Source of the DNA: Ceratotherium simum simum
Lineage: Eukaryota; Chordata; Mammalia; Perissodactyla; Rhinocerotidae
Reading direction: 5' to 3'
DNA length: 64,000 bases
NCBI RefSeq assembly: GCF_000283155.1
Contig: NW_004454166.1
Coordinates: 5,657,648-5,721,647, forward strand
A program made the position numbers and the translations under genes. Positions 34,611-45,854 of this stretch are shown here, one piece after another; within the stretch, counting starts at the first letter, position 1, and each line of letters begins with the position of its first letter. Under the pieces are notes generated by a model. It was not told the origin of the DNA. It did not search any database and saw only the letters and a list, made by a program, of their open reading frames with translations.

Positions 34611-37254
34611 ATGAGAGAGACAGAGTGGATCGGAAGGATATGAAAAATAGCTGGGAGGTAGACGCAACAGGGTTTGAAGCTGGATTGGATGTGGTGGCAT
34701 GCTAGCTTTCAGCAACACTTTCTTCCTAGAGAAACTTTTCCAAATCTAACTCCCCTGCTCAAGGAGCCTGGTGATGGACGAAAATCTGGAAAGAAAAAGA
34801 AATTGAGTTTGACTCTCCTCTCCAGCCCATTGACCCTGTGGAGCTCAGGTAACTGCACACACTCTTCTAACATTAGAAAGACTCTTCCAGGAAAAGCAAT
34901 GTTGACACTACGCAAGGCTGGTGCCTTTGTCAGCCTGGCTTGTTCATTTTGGTACCCTGCGTGTTGGCATCTATTAAAGGTTACAATCTATGGCCTTCTC
35001 ATGAACCAAGTAAACCTGTGTGAAGAGTGGAGAGGAGGGTGAGTCTCAACCTCTTTTCCTCAGTGACAGTCTCTTTAAAGGAAAAATGTGCTTGCTTTGC
35101 TCTATTAACTTCAATGGAACGCCCAGCTATCAATTTATCTCAAATACTTTGGAACAGAGAACAGCTCTTCTTTTGGGATAATGATGTTTAATGTTCTTAC
35201 ATAAAGTCATAGCTCCACTGAATCATCCTGTAAAGCAATTCTTCTTTTCAATTTCAAGTGAAGTTTGCAGTATTTCAGAATTGAGTAAATCCAGGCTCAC
35301 TAGAGTCACGTAGACTCGTCATATGTAATTCTGTACAAAATATTTATGTCCCCTTCTCGTTCCCCCTCTTTATAGCCAGCAGAGTTTCTGCCTTTGTGGG
35401 GACCATGTGGTCAGGTATTTTCTCATTTGGGCATTTCTTCTATCCTGCTCCTCAGCGGCCGCAGGGGTACCTCCACCCCAGCTGCCTGTTGTCTGGTGGA
35501 GCTCTCTCTGGTTTGAGGTCTTGGGCCCAATGAGGGCCACATCTAGGGCTAATCAACTAAACTGTCACCAGCTGTGAATTAACTCACCACTGGACAGGTT
35601 TTGAGTTATTTGACCACCTTAAAAAGAGATTTTTGTACATTTGGTAAAATCAATCATACCAAGATCCACTGGATATGTATTAATTAATCTACCACTGCCT
35701 GCTGAAATCACTGATTTGGGTGAACGTGTACTAGCTCTACCAGCATAACTTTCGCCTCACTGGCATAAAGTTGGAATCTAACTCTGTTTGAAAAACTCCC
35801 TTATCAAATGATAAAGCCAAATGGCCCTGATACGTGTTCTTATAGGATTTTTAGCAATGTGTCCCTTCACCAGACTTTTATTCCTTCTCATTATCATAGC
35901 ATCTTTGTTCTAGGAACTTCAAAAGAAAAAAAAAATACTTGCTTTGAGATGCAGTTCCAATGCCATCTCCTCTGTGATGCTTTTCCTGGATACTGAGGAT
36001 AGAATTATTACCATCACCATCTCCTCCACCGGTATTTCCATAGCTTTTCTAGTAACTTGACCACAACTAGTGGGGAGGGAGATGTCAGGGCAGGGAGGAT
36101 GGAGTCTCTGATTCTACCTGATTCCTCAGGCAGGATTCTCAGGATGGAAGTCACCACTAGGTCTGGACCTCAGCCTTGCTGGCCTGAAGCCAGGCTCTGA
36201 GTTCCTCAAAGGTGACCCGTTCCTGTGGACTCTTGCTTATTGAATGTAGCAGGATAAAAAATTTAACCCATTTCTTTGCCTAAATATTTTATAAAACCAA
36301 TCTAAACTTCCTAGTGAGCATCTCTATCTCACTGAGTAGAGAGAAAAAAATAAATCTTAACTTGCCGATTAAGTGTAATTTCATCTTTGTGTTAAACCAG
36401 TCTCTTTTGGGTAAAATCAATCCCTTTTGGAGACATTAACTCTTTCCTTCTCTTGAAATTGTTTTTGTGACAATCCTAAACCTCTCCTAAGGCAAGTAGG
36501 TATAACTGGGAGGGAAAATGAAGCAAGAAAATGCAAAGAGAAAAGCATGTAAATACATTATGCATTTTAAAATATTTCTCTATCACACCGTGAATAAACT
36601 AAAAAACAATTTATCAATTGATGGTGGAATCATCACTCTCTAGTATCCAGAATTTGACATCCCTTACCCATATCCCATCTTGTAATCTGGATGTCTAGAA
36701 AACCATTTCATTGGTTAAAATGTTCCTTGATGAGCATGAAATCCCAATAGAAAAAGTCAAATCGTGTAAATGGATATTTCAATAAGCCTGGGAAAAGCCT
36801 GCTACACAGCCCTGGTCCCATGGCCAAGATGACTTTTCTGTGGTTGACTCCACCAGATTTCCCCCACTGGCGGGTTTTCTTCTTCTTCTGTCCCAGTTTT
36901 TCTCATTCGGGGCAATGCTGGACATTCACTAAGCCTTTCTTTCTCAGTGAGGCCAGAACATGCCTCTGCTTGGTCTGCTCTTTCTTTCTTGTGGATAGTA
37001 ATATCAGTTAAAGTATTTGCAAGGTCCTGTGTCTTTGGACTAGGAGAAAGTCTATATTTTGCTATTATGTGTTGAGCTAATCAAATTAAAAAATTATAAG
37101 GACACTTGCCACTTCCAACCTCAATTATAGTGGAAGCCATAATATAACAGACAAGAGAGGACCGAATTATTTCATCCCTTGCTACTGCAACCTGGGTGGA
37201 TACTGCTGTCAGGTGGGTGAAATAATTATTACATGAGTTTTGGGGGAAGACTGT

Positions 37255-37365
37255 AAATTCAATCCTATTGTAAATTAATCTATACTTGTGTGAGCTTAGG
37301 TAAGTTAAGCTCTCCAAGGCTTAGTTTACTCATCTATAAAATGAAAATCATTTAGCGACTACCTA
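37255..37365 (+). repeat. MIR SINE fragment
   Basis: It contains 'tgtgtgagcttaggtaagtta' and 'aggcttagtttactcatctat', followed by 'aaaatgaaaatcat', the middle of MIR in sense orientation. Confidence 0.6.
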
Positions 37366-37366
37366 T

Positions 37367-37462
37367 GCTGTGACGGTGAATTTTATGTGTCAACTTGACT
37401 GAGCCACAGGATGCCCAGACATTTGGCCAAACATTACTCTGGGTATGTCTGTGAGGGTGTTT
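37367..37462 (+). mobile_element. 5' end fragment of a MaLR/ERVL-type LTR
   Basis: It reads 'ggtgaattttatgtgtcaac', 'ttgactgagccacaggatgc', 'ccagacatttggccaaacat' and 'tctgtgagggtgttt'. This is the start of a common ancient mammalian LTR. The rest of the LTR is missing. The other end of the same LTR family appears in antisense at 38935. Confidence 0.65.
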
Positions 37463-37469
37463 TTTTAGT

Positions 37470-37865
37470 GTAGACCAATCATGGTAGTCTTTTTTCTTCA
37501 TCCAGTGATTAGTGTAGGCATGGACATGTGACATAATTCTGGCCATTGAAATGTCAGAGATGTCTGAAGAGAATGGAGATTGTCTGAAAGAGACATTTTG
37601 GGAATTTGGGGGGATGTTTTCCTTGTCTTAAAAAGCAAAGAAATGACAACTTTTCCCTTTGGATGTTGTTTTATCTTAAGGCTGAGGATATATGAGGCCA
37701 GGAGGGGAGCTAGTCTGAGGACAAAGTCAACACACAAGATCGCAGCCAAACGAGTTGCAGAGAAATGGAACTGGGACTCTAATTATGTTGTTTCCATAGT
37801 TACTCAACCTTTGGATTTCTTGTTATTGCATTCAATAAATTTCCTTATTTGTTTAAGCCATTTAC
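37470..37865 (+). mobile_element. MLT1-type LTR remnant
   Basis: It has the pattern 'ggcatggacatgtgacataa', 'ttctggccattgaaatgtc', 'gacaaagtcaacac' and 'ttcaataaatttccttattt', which ends in 'gtttaagccat'. A second copy of this family lies at 39485-39870 and shares the same order of blocks. Confidence 0.65.
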
Positions 37866-38224
37866 ATCAAGATTCTCCATTCTTTGTTACTGAAAACTAT
37901 CATGATTGTGAATACTTCTCCCATCGTGGCAGCCCACTCTCTTTTGGATCTGGACCAAGGCAGTGTAGAAGGACAAATTTCACAACATAATTTTTTAAAA
38001 GAAAATTGAACAAGATGGGTTAAAAATTAATAACCATCTTGAATTTCATGACACATTCATTAGACTTTTTAGGTTGCGCAAGCTCACATAATATGCATAA
38101 CCTGAGGACCACGTACTGTTGCTAGAGGTGATTGTATTCTAGTTTCATTGTGATGATGGGATAGTGGCAAGAAGTGCCTCCTTTGGTGAGTAGAGTCACT
38201 TCATGATTGGAGATGAGCTGAAAA

Positions 38225-38395
38225 TAAGCCACTTATTTTGCAGAAACACAGACACAGAAATGCTTATTGAGAGTATACTAGACACTCTGCTGAAAGCTTT
38301 TCATGAGTTATCTAATTTAGTTCTCATATCAACTTAATGGCACACGTTCCCAATCCGTGCCCTCACTTGAACAGTAAATACCCCCATGAGGCTGG
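38225..38395 (-). repeat. MIR SINE fragment, antisense
   Basis: It contains 'atgcttattgagagtatact', 'gctgaaagcttttcatgagt' and 'ctaatttagttctcatatcaa', a diverged antisense MIR order. Confidence 0.45.
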
Positions 38396-38934
38396 GAGTT
38401 AGCTTGCATTGTAACTCAGCCAGTCACAGGATAAGATTCTGGGTTTGATTTTTAGCAATCTCAGCCCTGTGGCTAAGGAGATAAGGATCTTCTTCAGAGC
38501 ACTCTTAGAAGCTTTCAGATCACTTACGGGGCACATAAACTGGGAATTTAAATCCCTGAGTTCATCCTTTTCTTTTCTTTCCCCACTTTGTCCAGGGACA
38601 TTAGGAGCAACTAGCCAATCTCATTATATTCATTAGTTTGCCAAAAATATTCAAAAGTATCATATACAAAGTCACCCAGCCCCTTGTTTCTTATAAGTGG
38701 TTGGTTAGGAGTATCAAATAGAGATATTTGGATATACAAATAGAGATATTTGTATATCTCTATTGCCAGATCATGCCTGAACTATCTGTGTTGTCTTTAC
38801 TACTCAAAATAGAGTCATTGGCACCTTTGAATCTAATCAGATTAAAGAGCCAATTCCAGAAACCCCAGAACCAATGCAGAAAACTCATCCTTAAAATTCT
38901 GTTTCTTTAGAACCACTCTCAGCACCAACATCTG

Positions 38935-39260
38935 TATTAGCCAGGGTTCCCAGAGAAACAGAACCAACATGATGTATAGATAGAGAAAGAAATTTATTAT
39001 AAGGAACTGGCTCATGCAGTTATGGAGGCTGAGAAGTCCCAAGATCTGCAATCAGCAAGCTGGAAACCTGGGAGAGCTGATAGTGTGATTCTAGCCTGAG
39101 TCTGAAGGCCTGAGAACCACGAGAGCAAATAATGTAAGTTCCAGTCTGAAGGCCGTCAGGCTTGAGATCAAGAAGAGCTGATTTTTCAGTATGAGTCTGA
39201 AGGCAAGAAAAGACCAATGTCTTAGCTCAGTCAGGCAGGAGGAGTTCCCTCTAACTTGAG
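38935..39260 (-). mobile_element. MaLR/ERVL-type LTR, antisense
   Basis: It begins TGTATTAGCCAGGGTTCCCAG and continues 'gagaaacagaaccaacatg', 'aaatttattataaggaactg', 'ggaggctgagaagtccc' and 'caggaggagttccctc'. This is the antisense 3' portion of the LTR family whose 5' end is at 37367. It has no coding capacity. Confidence 0.75.
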
Positions 39261-39484
39261 TAGTAATCTTTGTTCACAAGTTACAGAAAACATTTAGAAT
39301 GCGAGAGAAACCACAAGAGCACCTTTCCCGCTGCAATTTTCATTTGTTATGAAAATAGGGGAAACAGGAAAAGCAAGTGGGGTAAACTGTGCTAATTGGC
39401 AATTCAATAGCCCTTACTAATAACAGATCTCATTTTTGTTCACCGTCCACCAAATGGACTTCAATGGATGCTGGGCCCATCTCT

Positions 39485-39870
39485 ATACCCGTGGGTAAAT
39501 CTTGATTCTCTAAGTTGTTAATGGTGATCTCATTTCCCCTGCCTGTGAGTGCTTTGGGCATGAACATGTGACATGGTTTTGGCCACTGAGACATGGGGAA
39601 ATCTAAAGGAGATCTTCTTCATGAGCTACTGGGGCCCGCAATAGACATCTTAGAATAATAGAGGGAGCTAGCCTAAGAGAATAAGTTAATATGTGAAGGA
39701 TGGCAGAGCAGAAAGATGGAAGGAATTTCATTTTTAATGACACTGCTGAGCTGCTGAATAAACTAATGCTGAATAAGCCAAACCATCCTTCCTTTGGATT
39801 TCTTTTCATGAGAGACAATAATTATCCAATTGTGTAAGCCACTTTTAGTGACTTTTAGATTTTTCTAACC
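39485..39870 (+). mobile_element. MLT1-type LTR remnant
   Basis: The pattern is 'gggcatgaacatgtgacatgg', 'ttttggccactgagacatg', 'ggatggcagagcagaaagat', 'gctgctgaataaac' and 'tgtgtaagccacttttag'. It is a solo LTR of an ancient MaLR element. Confidence 0.7.
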
Positions 39871-40139
39871 AAGCAACAGGGCAAAACTAAATGGTGGAGC
39901 TGGGAGCTGAGATCCCAGTAAAGCCTTGCAGAGGCGGCCATGAATAAGATACGTTTCATTTGGCTGAAATCAGAGCCCTAAAAAGTAAGATCTGGGTAGT
40001 GCTGGGATAAGTGGATTTCTTAATCTCAATAAGAGGACCCTGGTTTATTTTGTTTGTTAAGTACAATGACATTGTCTTGCACAGAACTTGGGTGTGTTCA
40101 TGAAAGCCACATGTGAAAGGAAGATTGATCTATCTATAG

Positions 40140-40430
40140 ATCTACCTATAAAATGAGAACAGGATAATGTACAGCATGGTGACTACAATTAACAATACTG
40201 TATTGTATACCAGAAATTTGCTAAGAGAGTAGATCTTAAGTATTCTTACCACACACACACACACACACACACACACAAATTGGTAGCTATGTGAGGTGAT
40301 GGATATGTTAGCTAACCTTATTGTGGTCATCATTTCACAACATATACATATACCAAATCATCACGTTGTACACCTAAATTTACACAATGTTATTTGTCAA
40401 TTATACCTCAATAAAGCTGAAGAAAACAAT
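40140..40430 (+). mobile_element. LINE-1 3'UTR, sense, with embedded (AC)13
   Basis: It carries sense-strand L1 3'UTR text: 'atgtacagcatggtgactac', 'gctaagagagtagatcttaa', 'tatgtgaggtgatggatatg', 'caaatcatcacgttgtac', then 'cctcaataaagctgaa' and an A-rich end. A pure (AC)13 array sits at 40251-40276. Confidence 0.88.
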
Positions 40431-40639
40431 GAGAACAGGCTTTAAGGAGACAGATCCAATTAGAGATCATGAAAATTAAAAATAATGATCATCAAAATAA
40501 TATGCAAGAAATGAGCTAAATAGCAAGTCAGTCACAGCTGAAGGAAAAATTAGTGAGTTGAACAATTAAACTGTGAAGTTCTCCAAGAATGCAGAGGGAA
40601 AAAGCACAAAGACATAAAAGTATGAGAAAAATTTAATAT

Positions 40640-41240
40640 TCATGGAGGATACAACCAGAACCTCCAAAATGCTCTTAATTGGGGTTCCAGAAGAAGAGAA
40701 CAGAAAAAATGAAAAGGGTGAAGTGACCAGACAGTTAATAGAAGCAAACATCCTAAGGCTGAAGATAGCTACGTCTTTCGTTTGAAACGGCCCATATAGC
40801 ACCAAGCAAAATAAATTAAAATGACAACAATAAACCCACCCCTACTCATATCTTGATGAAATTTCAGAACACTAAGAACAAAGAGAAAATCGCAAAAAGC
40901 TTTCAGAGAAAAAGAATTCCACAAAGTAACAAAAATAAGACTTCTCATTGGCAACAATGGATGCCAAAATAAAAAGACCACAGTGCGGAAGGAAAATAAT
41001 TGTTAACATCAAATTTTATATGTATAAAAATTATAACTGAAGAGTGAGAGCAAAATATAGACATTTTCAGATGTGCTAAGATTCAGAAGAATATGAATCT
41101 TTTTGAATAATTACTCAGGTTTGTACTTTGAAGAAACGGCCAAATGGAAGATAAAGCCAAGAATTAACAAGACAGATTGTAAGAAACAGTGAGGAGCAAA
41201 GAAACTATTAAAACATAGTTATGTTAAATAATTATTGATT
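40640..41240 (+). mobile_element. Ancient L1M-type fragment
   Basis: It contains 'ggcaacaatggatgccaaaat', 'agcaaaatatagacatttt' and 'aagaaacggccaaatgg', the same kind of old L1 internal sequence as at 62350-63000. It is diverged and without a usable frame. Confidence 0.45.
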
Positions 41241-41337
41241 GTAAAAAAAATCAATAATCTGAAATTAATGGGAGAACAAGATGCAGTGTATGCTAAAGTT
41301 CTTCCCTTTGGGGGCAGAAAGGTAAATATATTGATTG

Positions 41338-41645
41338 TATTTTTTATTTTTTTAACTTTTTATTATGAAAAATTGCAAGCACACATAAAAGAAAACGTTA
41401 TCACAAACCTCACTATACCCATCACCCAGATGTAATAATTGTTCACATTCTGCCATATTCCTGCAGTATTTTAAAATAATTCCCAGGTATTGTGGCCCGT
41501 CACCTTTAAATATGTCAGTATGCATCTCTAAGTAGTGACTTTTTTATATAACCACAATACCATTATGACACCTAACAAGATAATAATAATTCCTTAATAT
41601 CATTTACTATCTAGTCTGTATTCAGATTTCTCTAATTGTCCCAAA
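41338..41645 (-). mobile_element. Ancient L1 3' fragment, antisense
   Basis: It starts with T-rich sequence ('tttttaactttttattatg'), then 'aaaaattgcaagcacacat', 'cactatacccatcacccag' and 'cattctgccatattcctgc'. This pattern is common to old antisense L1 3' ends. Confidence 0.6.
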
Positions 41646-42644
41646 AGTGTCTTTTTATAGTTACGTCCTTCAAACCTGGTCCACACACAGCATTTGGCTG
41701 ATGTCTGGTAAGTCTCTTTTAATTCTGAACAGTCCCCCAGCTCATGCCCATGCAAGAAAAAGAAAAAAAATCCCAAGTTTTTTCATGCAATTAACTTGTA
41801 AAGAGACCAAGTCAGTTGGTAATTAACTTGTGAAGAGACCAGGTCGTAGAATGACCCACAATCTAGATTTGTTCGTCTCCTTGTAGTGCCTTTTCCCTTG
41901 TTCTCTAGTTACTACATCAATAAGATGTTTGCTCTAAAGGCTTGATTAGGTTCAAGTTAAATAGCGTTGTTATAAGTAGTCTAAGTAGTGCTGGGCACTC
42001 CATGTTAAATCTTATCATGAAGCAAATTACATCAAATTGATCATTTTTAGAGATGCTAAGTTTGATCAGTGGGTTCTGGTGGTAACTTTCTGACCCCTCC
42101 ATTGCAAAGCGACGTTCTTTCTCCCTCCCCCTTACAACCAGCAAGTTATCTACAAGCTGAAACTTTGGTAAAATTACTTCTGGGTTTAAGAGGGTGAAAA
42201 AAAGTAAATCAGAAACTATTTAGAAATTCATAAAATGAGAACACTGCATGTCAAGAAGCCAGAAAAATAAACACAAAAATGGCAGAAGGAATGAATTTAT
42301 TTTCAAGAAACAGAACTCGATGAATCAGGAAAAAAGAGATTTGACGAATAAACAAACTGAAAGTTGTTCTTGGAAAAAATCGATAAAATAGAAAAATATT
42401 TGGCAATTCAGACTGAGAGAAAAGAGAAAGCATGCAAATAAACAACAGGGGATATGTGAAAAATTATAAGAGAAAAATGTGTTCTAGAAAATATGGGTGA
42501 AATTCTGAGAAAATATAAATGACCAGGTTGGCTCCAAAAGAATTTTTAATAAGAGAAATTCATCTGTGCAAGTTAGGTGAATAAGCAAAATTAGTGCATT
42601 AATAAATTTAACATCTCTTAATGGATTGAAGGAGGAAAGCGTTA

Positions 42645-42760
42645 TGAAAATAATAATATCTAACTCTGTCCTAGTAATTGCTATGTGCCAGGCACTGTTC
42701 TAACAGCTTTAAATATGTTAACTCATTGAATTTCAATAAATGTTACAAAGGTACTTGATT
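42645..42760 (-). repeat. MIR SINE fragment, antisense
   Basis: It contains 'gctatgtgccaggcactgtt', 'ctaacagctttaaatatgtt' and 'aactcattgaatttc', typical of the antisense 3' side of MIR. Confidence 0.65.
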
Positions 42761-43038
42761 AAATTCAATCCCGTTCCTGATTAAAATTGTAAAAAGAAAT
42801 ATATTTTAGGAATAAAAAGAAGCATTACTATTCTAAAAAAATACAGTATCTACTGGAAATCTATAGCAAGTGGTACACTTGGTGGTATTAGACGTTTTCA
42901 TATCAAATGCCAGAAACTAAATTCACAATAGTTTAAACAGAAAATGTGTTTCCACAAGGAACTTGGAAGTTCCAGGGAATTCATCTAGATTGGCAATAGC
43001 TGGATCCAAGGTATCCCTAACTGGGATGCAAAAGATTA

Positions 43039-43044
43039 TTTAAT
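43039..43044 (-). terminator. Possible poly(A) signal ATTAAA of the ACNAT-type gene
   Basis: On the minus strand ATTAAA occurs about 270 bases past the stop codon, in the context GCAAATTAAATAAT. A canonical AATAAA (plus-strand TTTATT at 42297-42302) lies about 1 kb past the stop and is an alternative. Confidence 0.3.
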
Positions 43045-43312
43045 TTGCAAGGGTATCACAACTTTGAAACAGCAACATACCCTGATGCATATAAACTAAG
43101 ATTCAATATACAAAAATTCAAAGCACATACAAATTTGTCAGAAATACTTCAGATGCACCTGTGCCCGGGTCCTTTGATTTTTGTCCCATTTCCTTCCGGT
43201 TGATTCGATATGACTGTGAATCTAGAGAATCAGGAGAGCCTCCTCTCCCCATCACATCCCTGCCTTATCCTCGTTTTTTTCTCCCTACTCCATCATCAGC
43301 CTTAGCCCTTGC

Positions 43313-43906
43313 TTAGATTTTGCCTCTGGTCGGAAGCAGGTGTTGCCTGAAGAATTTCTGGATCTCTGCCCAGGAGCGCTCCTGGGCTGCACCATGAGCA
43401 ATACGGTCCCCTCCCCAGAGTACGGGGGCGGAAAGGCTCTGGTTCCAAGAAGCATAGCACGAGGGCGCGTGGGGCGTCTCTAAGAGGTGGCCCGCCCGCT
43501 GGTAGACCAGCATTCTTCCGCTGCGTCTCCCGTGGCTCCGCAGCTGGTCCAGGGCCTGCTCCGCATATGCTCTGCTATTGAAGCATTCGTCATCCCCTGA
43601 TACAATGAAGAGGATAGGACCCCGGGCCTTTTCAACAGGAAGCACGCTCTGCTGATTCAGTTTATCCCGGGGGTCCCCCTTGTAGTGGCGGAGTCGCACA
43701 GCCCCCGAGACGTCCATCTGCACGCGCTCCGGAAACGAAGGGATGGGTGTCATAACCATATCCCTGTACTTGAGCGGAGACTCAAAGATGGCGTTGGTCC
43801 CATTGATCCAGACAGTGGCTGCCACCTGCTTCAGGTAGCAGGCCATGGCCAGCCCTACCTCCGCACCTTTGCTTATGGAGAGCACTCCGATTCCTTGCTT
43901 TTGGAT
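43313..43906 (-). CDS. ACNAT1-like: ACNAT-type acyltransferase, last coding exon (residues 223-419)
   Basis: This exon carries the catalytic half of the alpha/beta-hydrolase (BAAT C-terminal) domain. After the acceptor TGTGCTTTAG the frame reads IQKQGIGVLSISKGAE, continuing phase 0 from the previous exon. Ser234 in SISKG is the nucleophile-elbow residue, where BAAT has Cys. Asp328 (in FIVSGDDE) and His362 (in RAGHLLE) complete the triad, all in the usual places. The protein ends RGKI followed by TAA, with no canonical SKL/SQL-type peroxisomal signal. The wording of SKGAE and MACYLKQV is closest to rodent ACNAT1/2, which conjugate fatty acyl-CoA with taurine or glycine. ACOT thioesterases share the Ser triad and are the main functional alternative. 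No frameshift or stop interrupts the exon. Confidence 0.93.
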   Translation of the reverse strand: MQKQGIGVLSISKGAEVGLAMACYLKQVAATVWINGTNAIFESPLKYRDMVMTPIPSFPERVQMDVSGAVRLRHYKGDPRDKLNQQSVLPVEKARGPILFIVSGDDECFNSRAYAEQALDQLRSHGRRSGRMLVYQRAGHLLETPHAPSCYASWNQSLSAPVLWGGDRIAHGAAQERSWAEIQKFFRQHLLPTRGKI

Positions 43907-44854
43907 CTAAAGCACAAAATAAAGGGAACTGATTACAGGCCGTACTCGGAGAAAAAGCCATCCTACCGGCCAGTAAACGAGTGGGATGGAAAGAGTCAGA
44001 AAACGCGGCGGGGTGGCGGGGGGAGACACAGTCCTGGGGTTCTGGTTTACCAGCTTCCTTGACTGGGAACATTACCTACTTACCCTCTCTAAGCCTTGTT
44101 GTCTTACCGGGCAGATAATATTACCTACCTTGCAGGATTATTATGAAGATCAAGTGAAACAGTAGAAATGAAACTCTTCCTCCAAGGCAGAGTTTTATAA
44201 AAGCAAAGAGTCTAAAGCACCGGCAACATTGAACGTCCCAAGAGCAGAGGCAGGTGAGCTTTCCAAAGAATCAAATTCTTCTCTACACCTGGGAAAAGAG
44301 GTTTCCCAGGTTCCTTCAAACATTTTGTAAGTGTAATTCATATTTAAATAGTATTGTGCAGCTACAAAGGTTTTGCACATCTATTAATCCAAAGGCTAAT
44401 CCTGAAAGCATTGGGAGTGTAAACATGAAAGACTTGAATTCTATACACAAATGATTTTCTGTACCCAGTCCAGTAGGAAAAGTAGTAGGTAAGTCATAGG
44501 AGGGAGTCTTAATTCTGTGGTAGGCTGAGGGAGCAGACGGAGGGGAGAAGTCTGAGAGATGAGCGAGGAAAGGAAGGGCGTTCTGGACAGACAGCAGCAA
44601 ATACATAGCGACCTGGTATGTTTGTCTTGCTCACAGGTGATTCTGATCACAGAAAGGTGAAAACGATAAGTTAATATCGTTCAACTTAGTAGAATGTCAT
44701 CCCAGACACCTGACAATGTGATACCTATTCCTACGTTTCTTTTTTTAGTCATTAACACATATATCAGTACTTTGGGACCCCCTCAAGAGAACTAAGTCAT
44801 AATTCATCTGATATTTAACTCCTAGAAAAAAGCTGGGTTATGAGATGTGCTATT

Positions 44855-45005
44855 CCAATCCTTCTCAAATTCAAAAGTGCGCACGAATCACCTGGGATCT
44901 TGTTAAAACGCAGCTGCTGATTCAGGGATGGGGCCTGGGAGTCTGCAGTCAAACGGCTCCCAGGTGCCATGGCCTCTGGTCCCTGGACCACACTTTGGAT
45001 AGTAT
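44855..45005 (+). mobile_element. Small hAT-type non-autonomous DNA transposon
   Basis: It runs from 'ccttctcaaattcaaaagtg' through 'gaatcacctgggatcttgtt', 'gctgctgattcaggg' and 'aacggctcccaggtgccatg' to 'ctggaccacactttgg'. It is a familiar MITE pattern related to the copies at 2695 and 55345. The subfamily name is uncertain. Confidence 0.65.
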
Positions 45006-45429
45006 AATGATACTTGACAGAGAGTTCTAAAATGACCCTTCCTCTCCAGATTCCCTTCCTAGCCTGGCTCTGGGCATTAGACGCTTACTTTAGGCTTAGT
45101 TCTGTCTCTAGATCTGAAACTTGAACTAAAGCGCTAACTGCTCATAAGATGACGCAGCCACGTCAGTTTAGCTGACAATTCTGCTCTGATCTCCTGGCCC
45201 AGCTCTAACACTGAACTTCTGTATCATGCTTAGTCTCAGAACTCTTTCGTGTGACTTACTCTAGCATAACCCCATGCAGAGATAAACACTGAAATTTGAA
45301 AACATGTCAAGATAGAGAATTCAAGATTGGAGATCAGTGGCTGATAAAAAATTGAAAAGCCACTGATGAATAAGTCACAAGCATTACAAATGTAAAGAGT
45401 TTTGGCTTTTTTCCATTGAAAATAATCAT

Positions 45430-45525
45430 AATATGGCCACCATTTATTGTCTTCTTTGTGCCAGTAAACACTAAGCTGATCACTAACTAACCCAAGGACC
45501 CTACAAGGTAGATGTTATCATCCCC
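45430..45525 (-). repeat. MIR SINE fragment, antisense
   Basis: It contains 'tgtgccagtaaacactaagc' and 'ctacaaggtagatgttatcat', a short antisense MIR remnant. Confidence 0.5.
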
Positions 45526-45651
45526 ATGTTAACTGTAAACTGTGTATGCCCAAGTCTAAACAGATTGGTAAAACAGGCAGAACAGATATTCGTGATTTTT
45601 TTTTTCCTTTGCTGTAATGTTGCAAGGTAAAATGAAAAGTATTTTAAATAC

Positions 45652-45854
45652 CTTGGGATGAGCTAGTAGCAAGTTGGCAGCTTCCTCAAAATAATCCAGG
45701 TCTACCTCCTGCAGTTGGCTGGGCAGGTCTTCATAGGCAAAATATGCCAATGCCAGCATCGCAAAGCCACGGGCAGCCAAAAGACTGGCCCGAAATTCAA
45801 CTAGACCCCCAATGCCCCCAAACAAATCAATGATTCCTGGGAAAGGGCCTTCCC
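45652..45854 (-). CDS. ACNAT1-like: ACNAT-type acyltransferase, middle coding exon (residues 155-222)
   Basis: The 203-nt exon lies between the acceptor TTGCTCTCAG and the donor AAG|GTATTT. Its first two bases complete Gly155, whose first base is at the end of the preceding exon. It encodes [16 protein letters not shown], then [25 protein letters not shown] and [14 protein letters not shown]. This is the first part of the alpha/beta-hydrolase domain, including the Gly-rich oxyanion region typical of BAAT and acyl-CoA thioesterases. Reading past the donor gives an intronic tail that is not part of the protein. The exon lengths and phases equal the three-coding-exon plan of BAAT family genes. 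Confidence 0.95.

Larger units (their letters stand above)
31741..43312. other. Intergenic region, repeat-rich, no gene seen
   Basis: The region lies between the end of PLPPR1 (plus strand) and the end of the ACNAT-type gene (minus strand), so the two genes converge. It contains the GT microsatellite, L2, LTR, L1 and MIR remnants listed separately. The stretches 31845-33980, 34620-37250, 37870-38230, 38400-38930 and 41650-43310 show no gene or recognised element apart from short MIR pieces. Open frames of 60-140 codons here lack family similarity or fall in repeats. Confidence 0.75.
43907..45651 (-). other. ACNAT1-like: Intron of the ACNAT-type gene (1.75 kb)
   Basis: The donor is AAG|GTATTT and the acceptor TTTATTTTGTGCTTTAG. 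It contains a small MIR piece near 44055-44160, the hAT-type element at 44855-45005 and a MIR piece at 45430-45520. The rest (44165-44850) is unassigned. Confidence 0.88.

Noticed and set aside
43685..44062. 125-codon plus-strand frame opposite the last ACNAT exon
   Set aside because: It is the antisense shadow of a GC-rich coding exon, with no similarity of its own.
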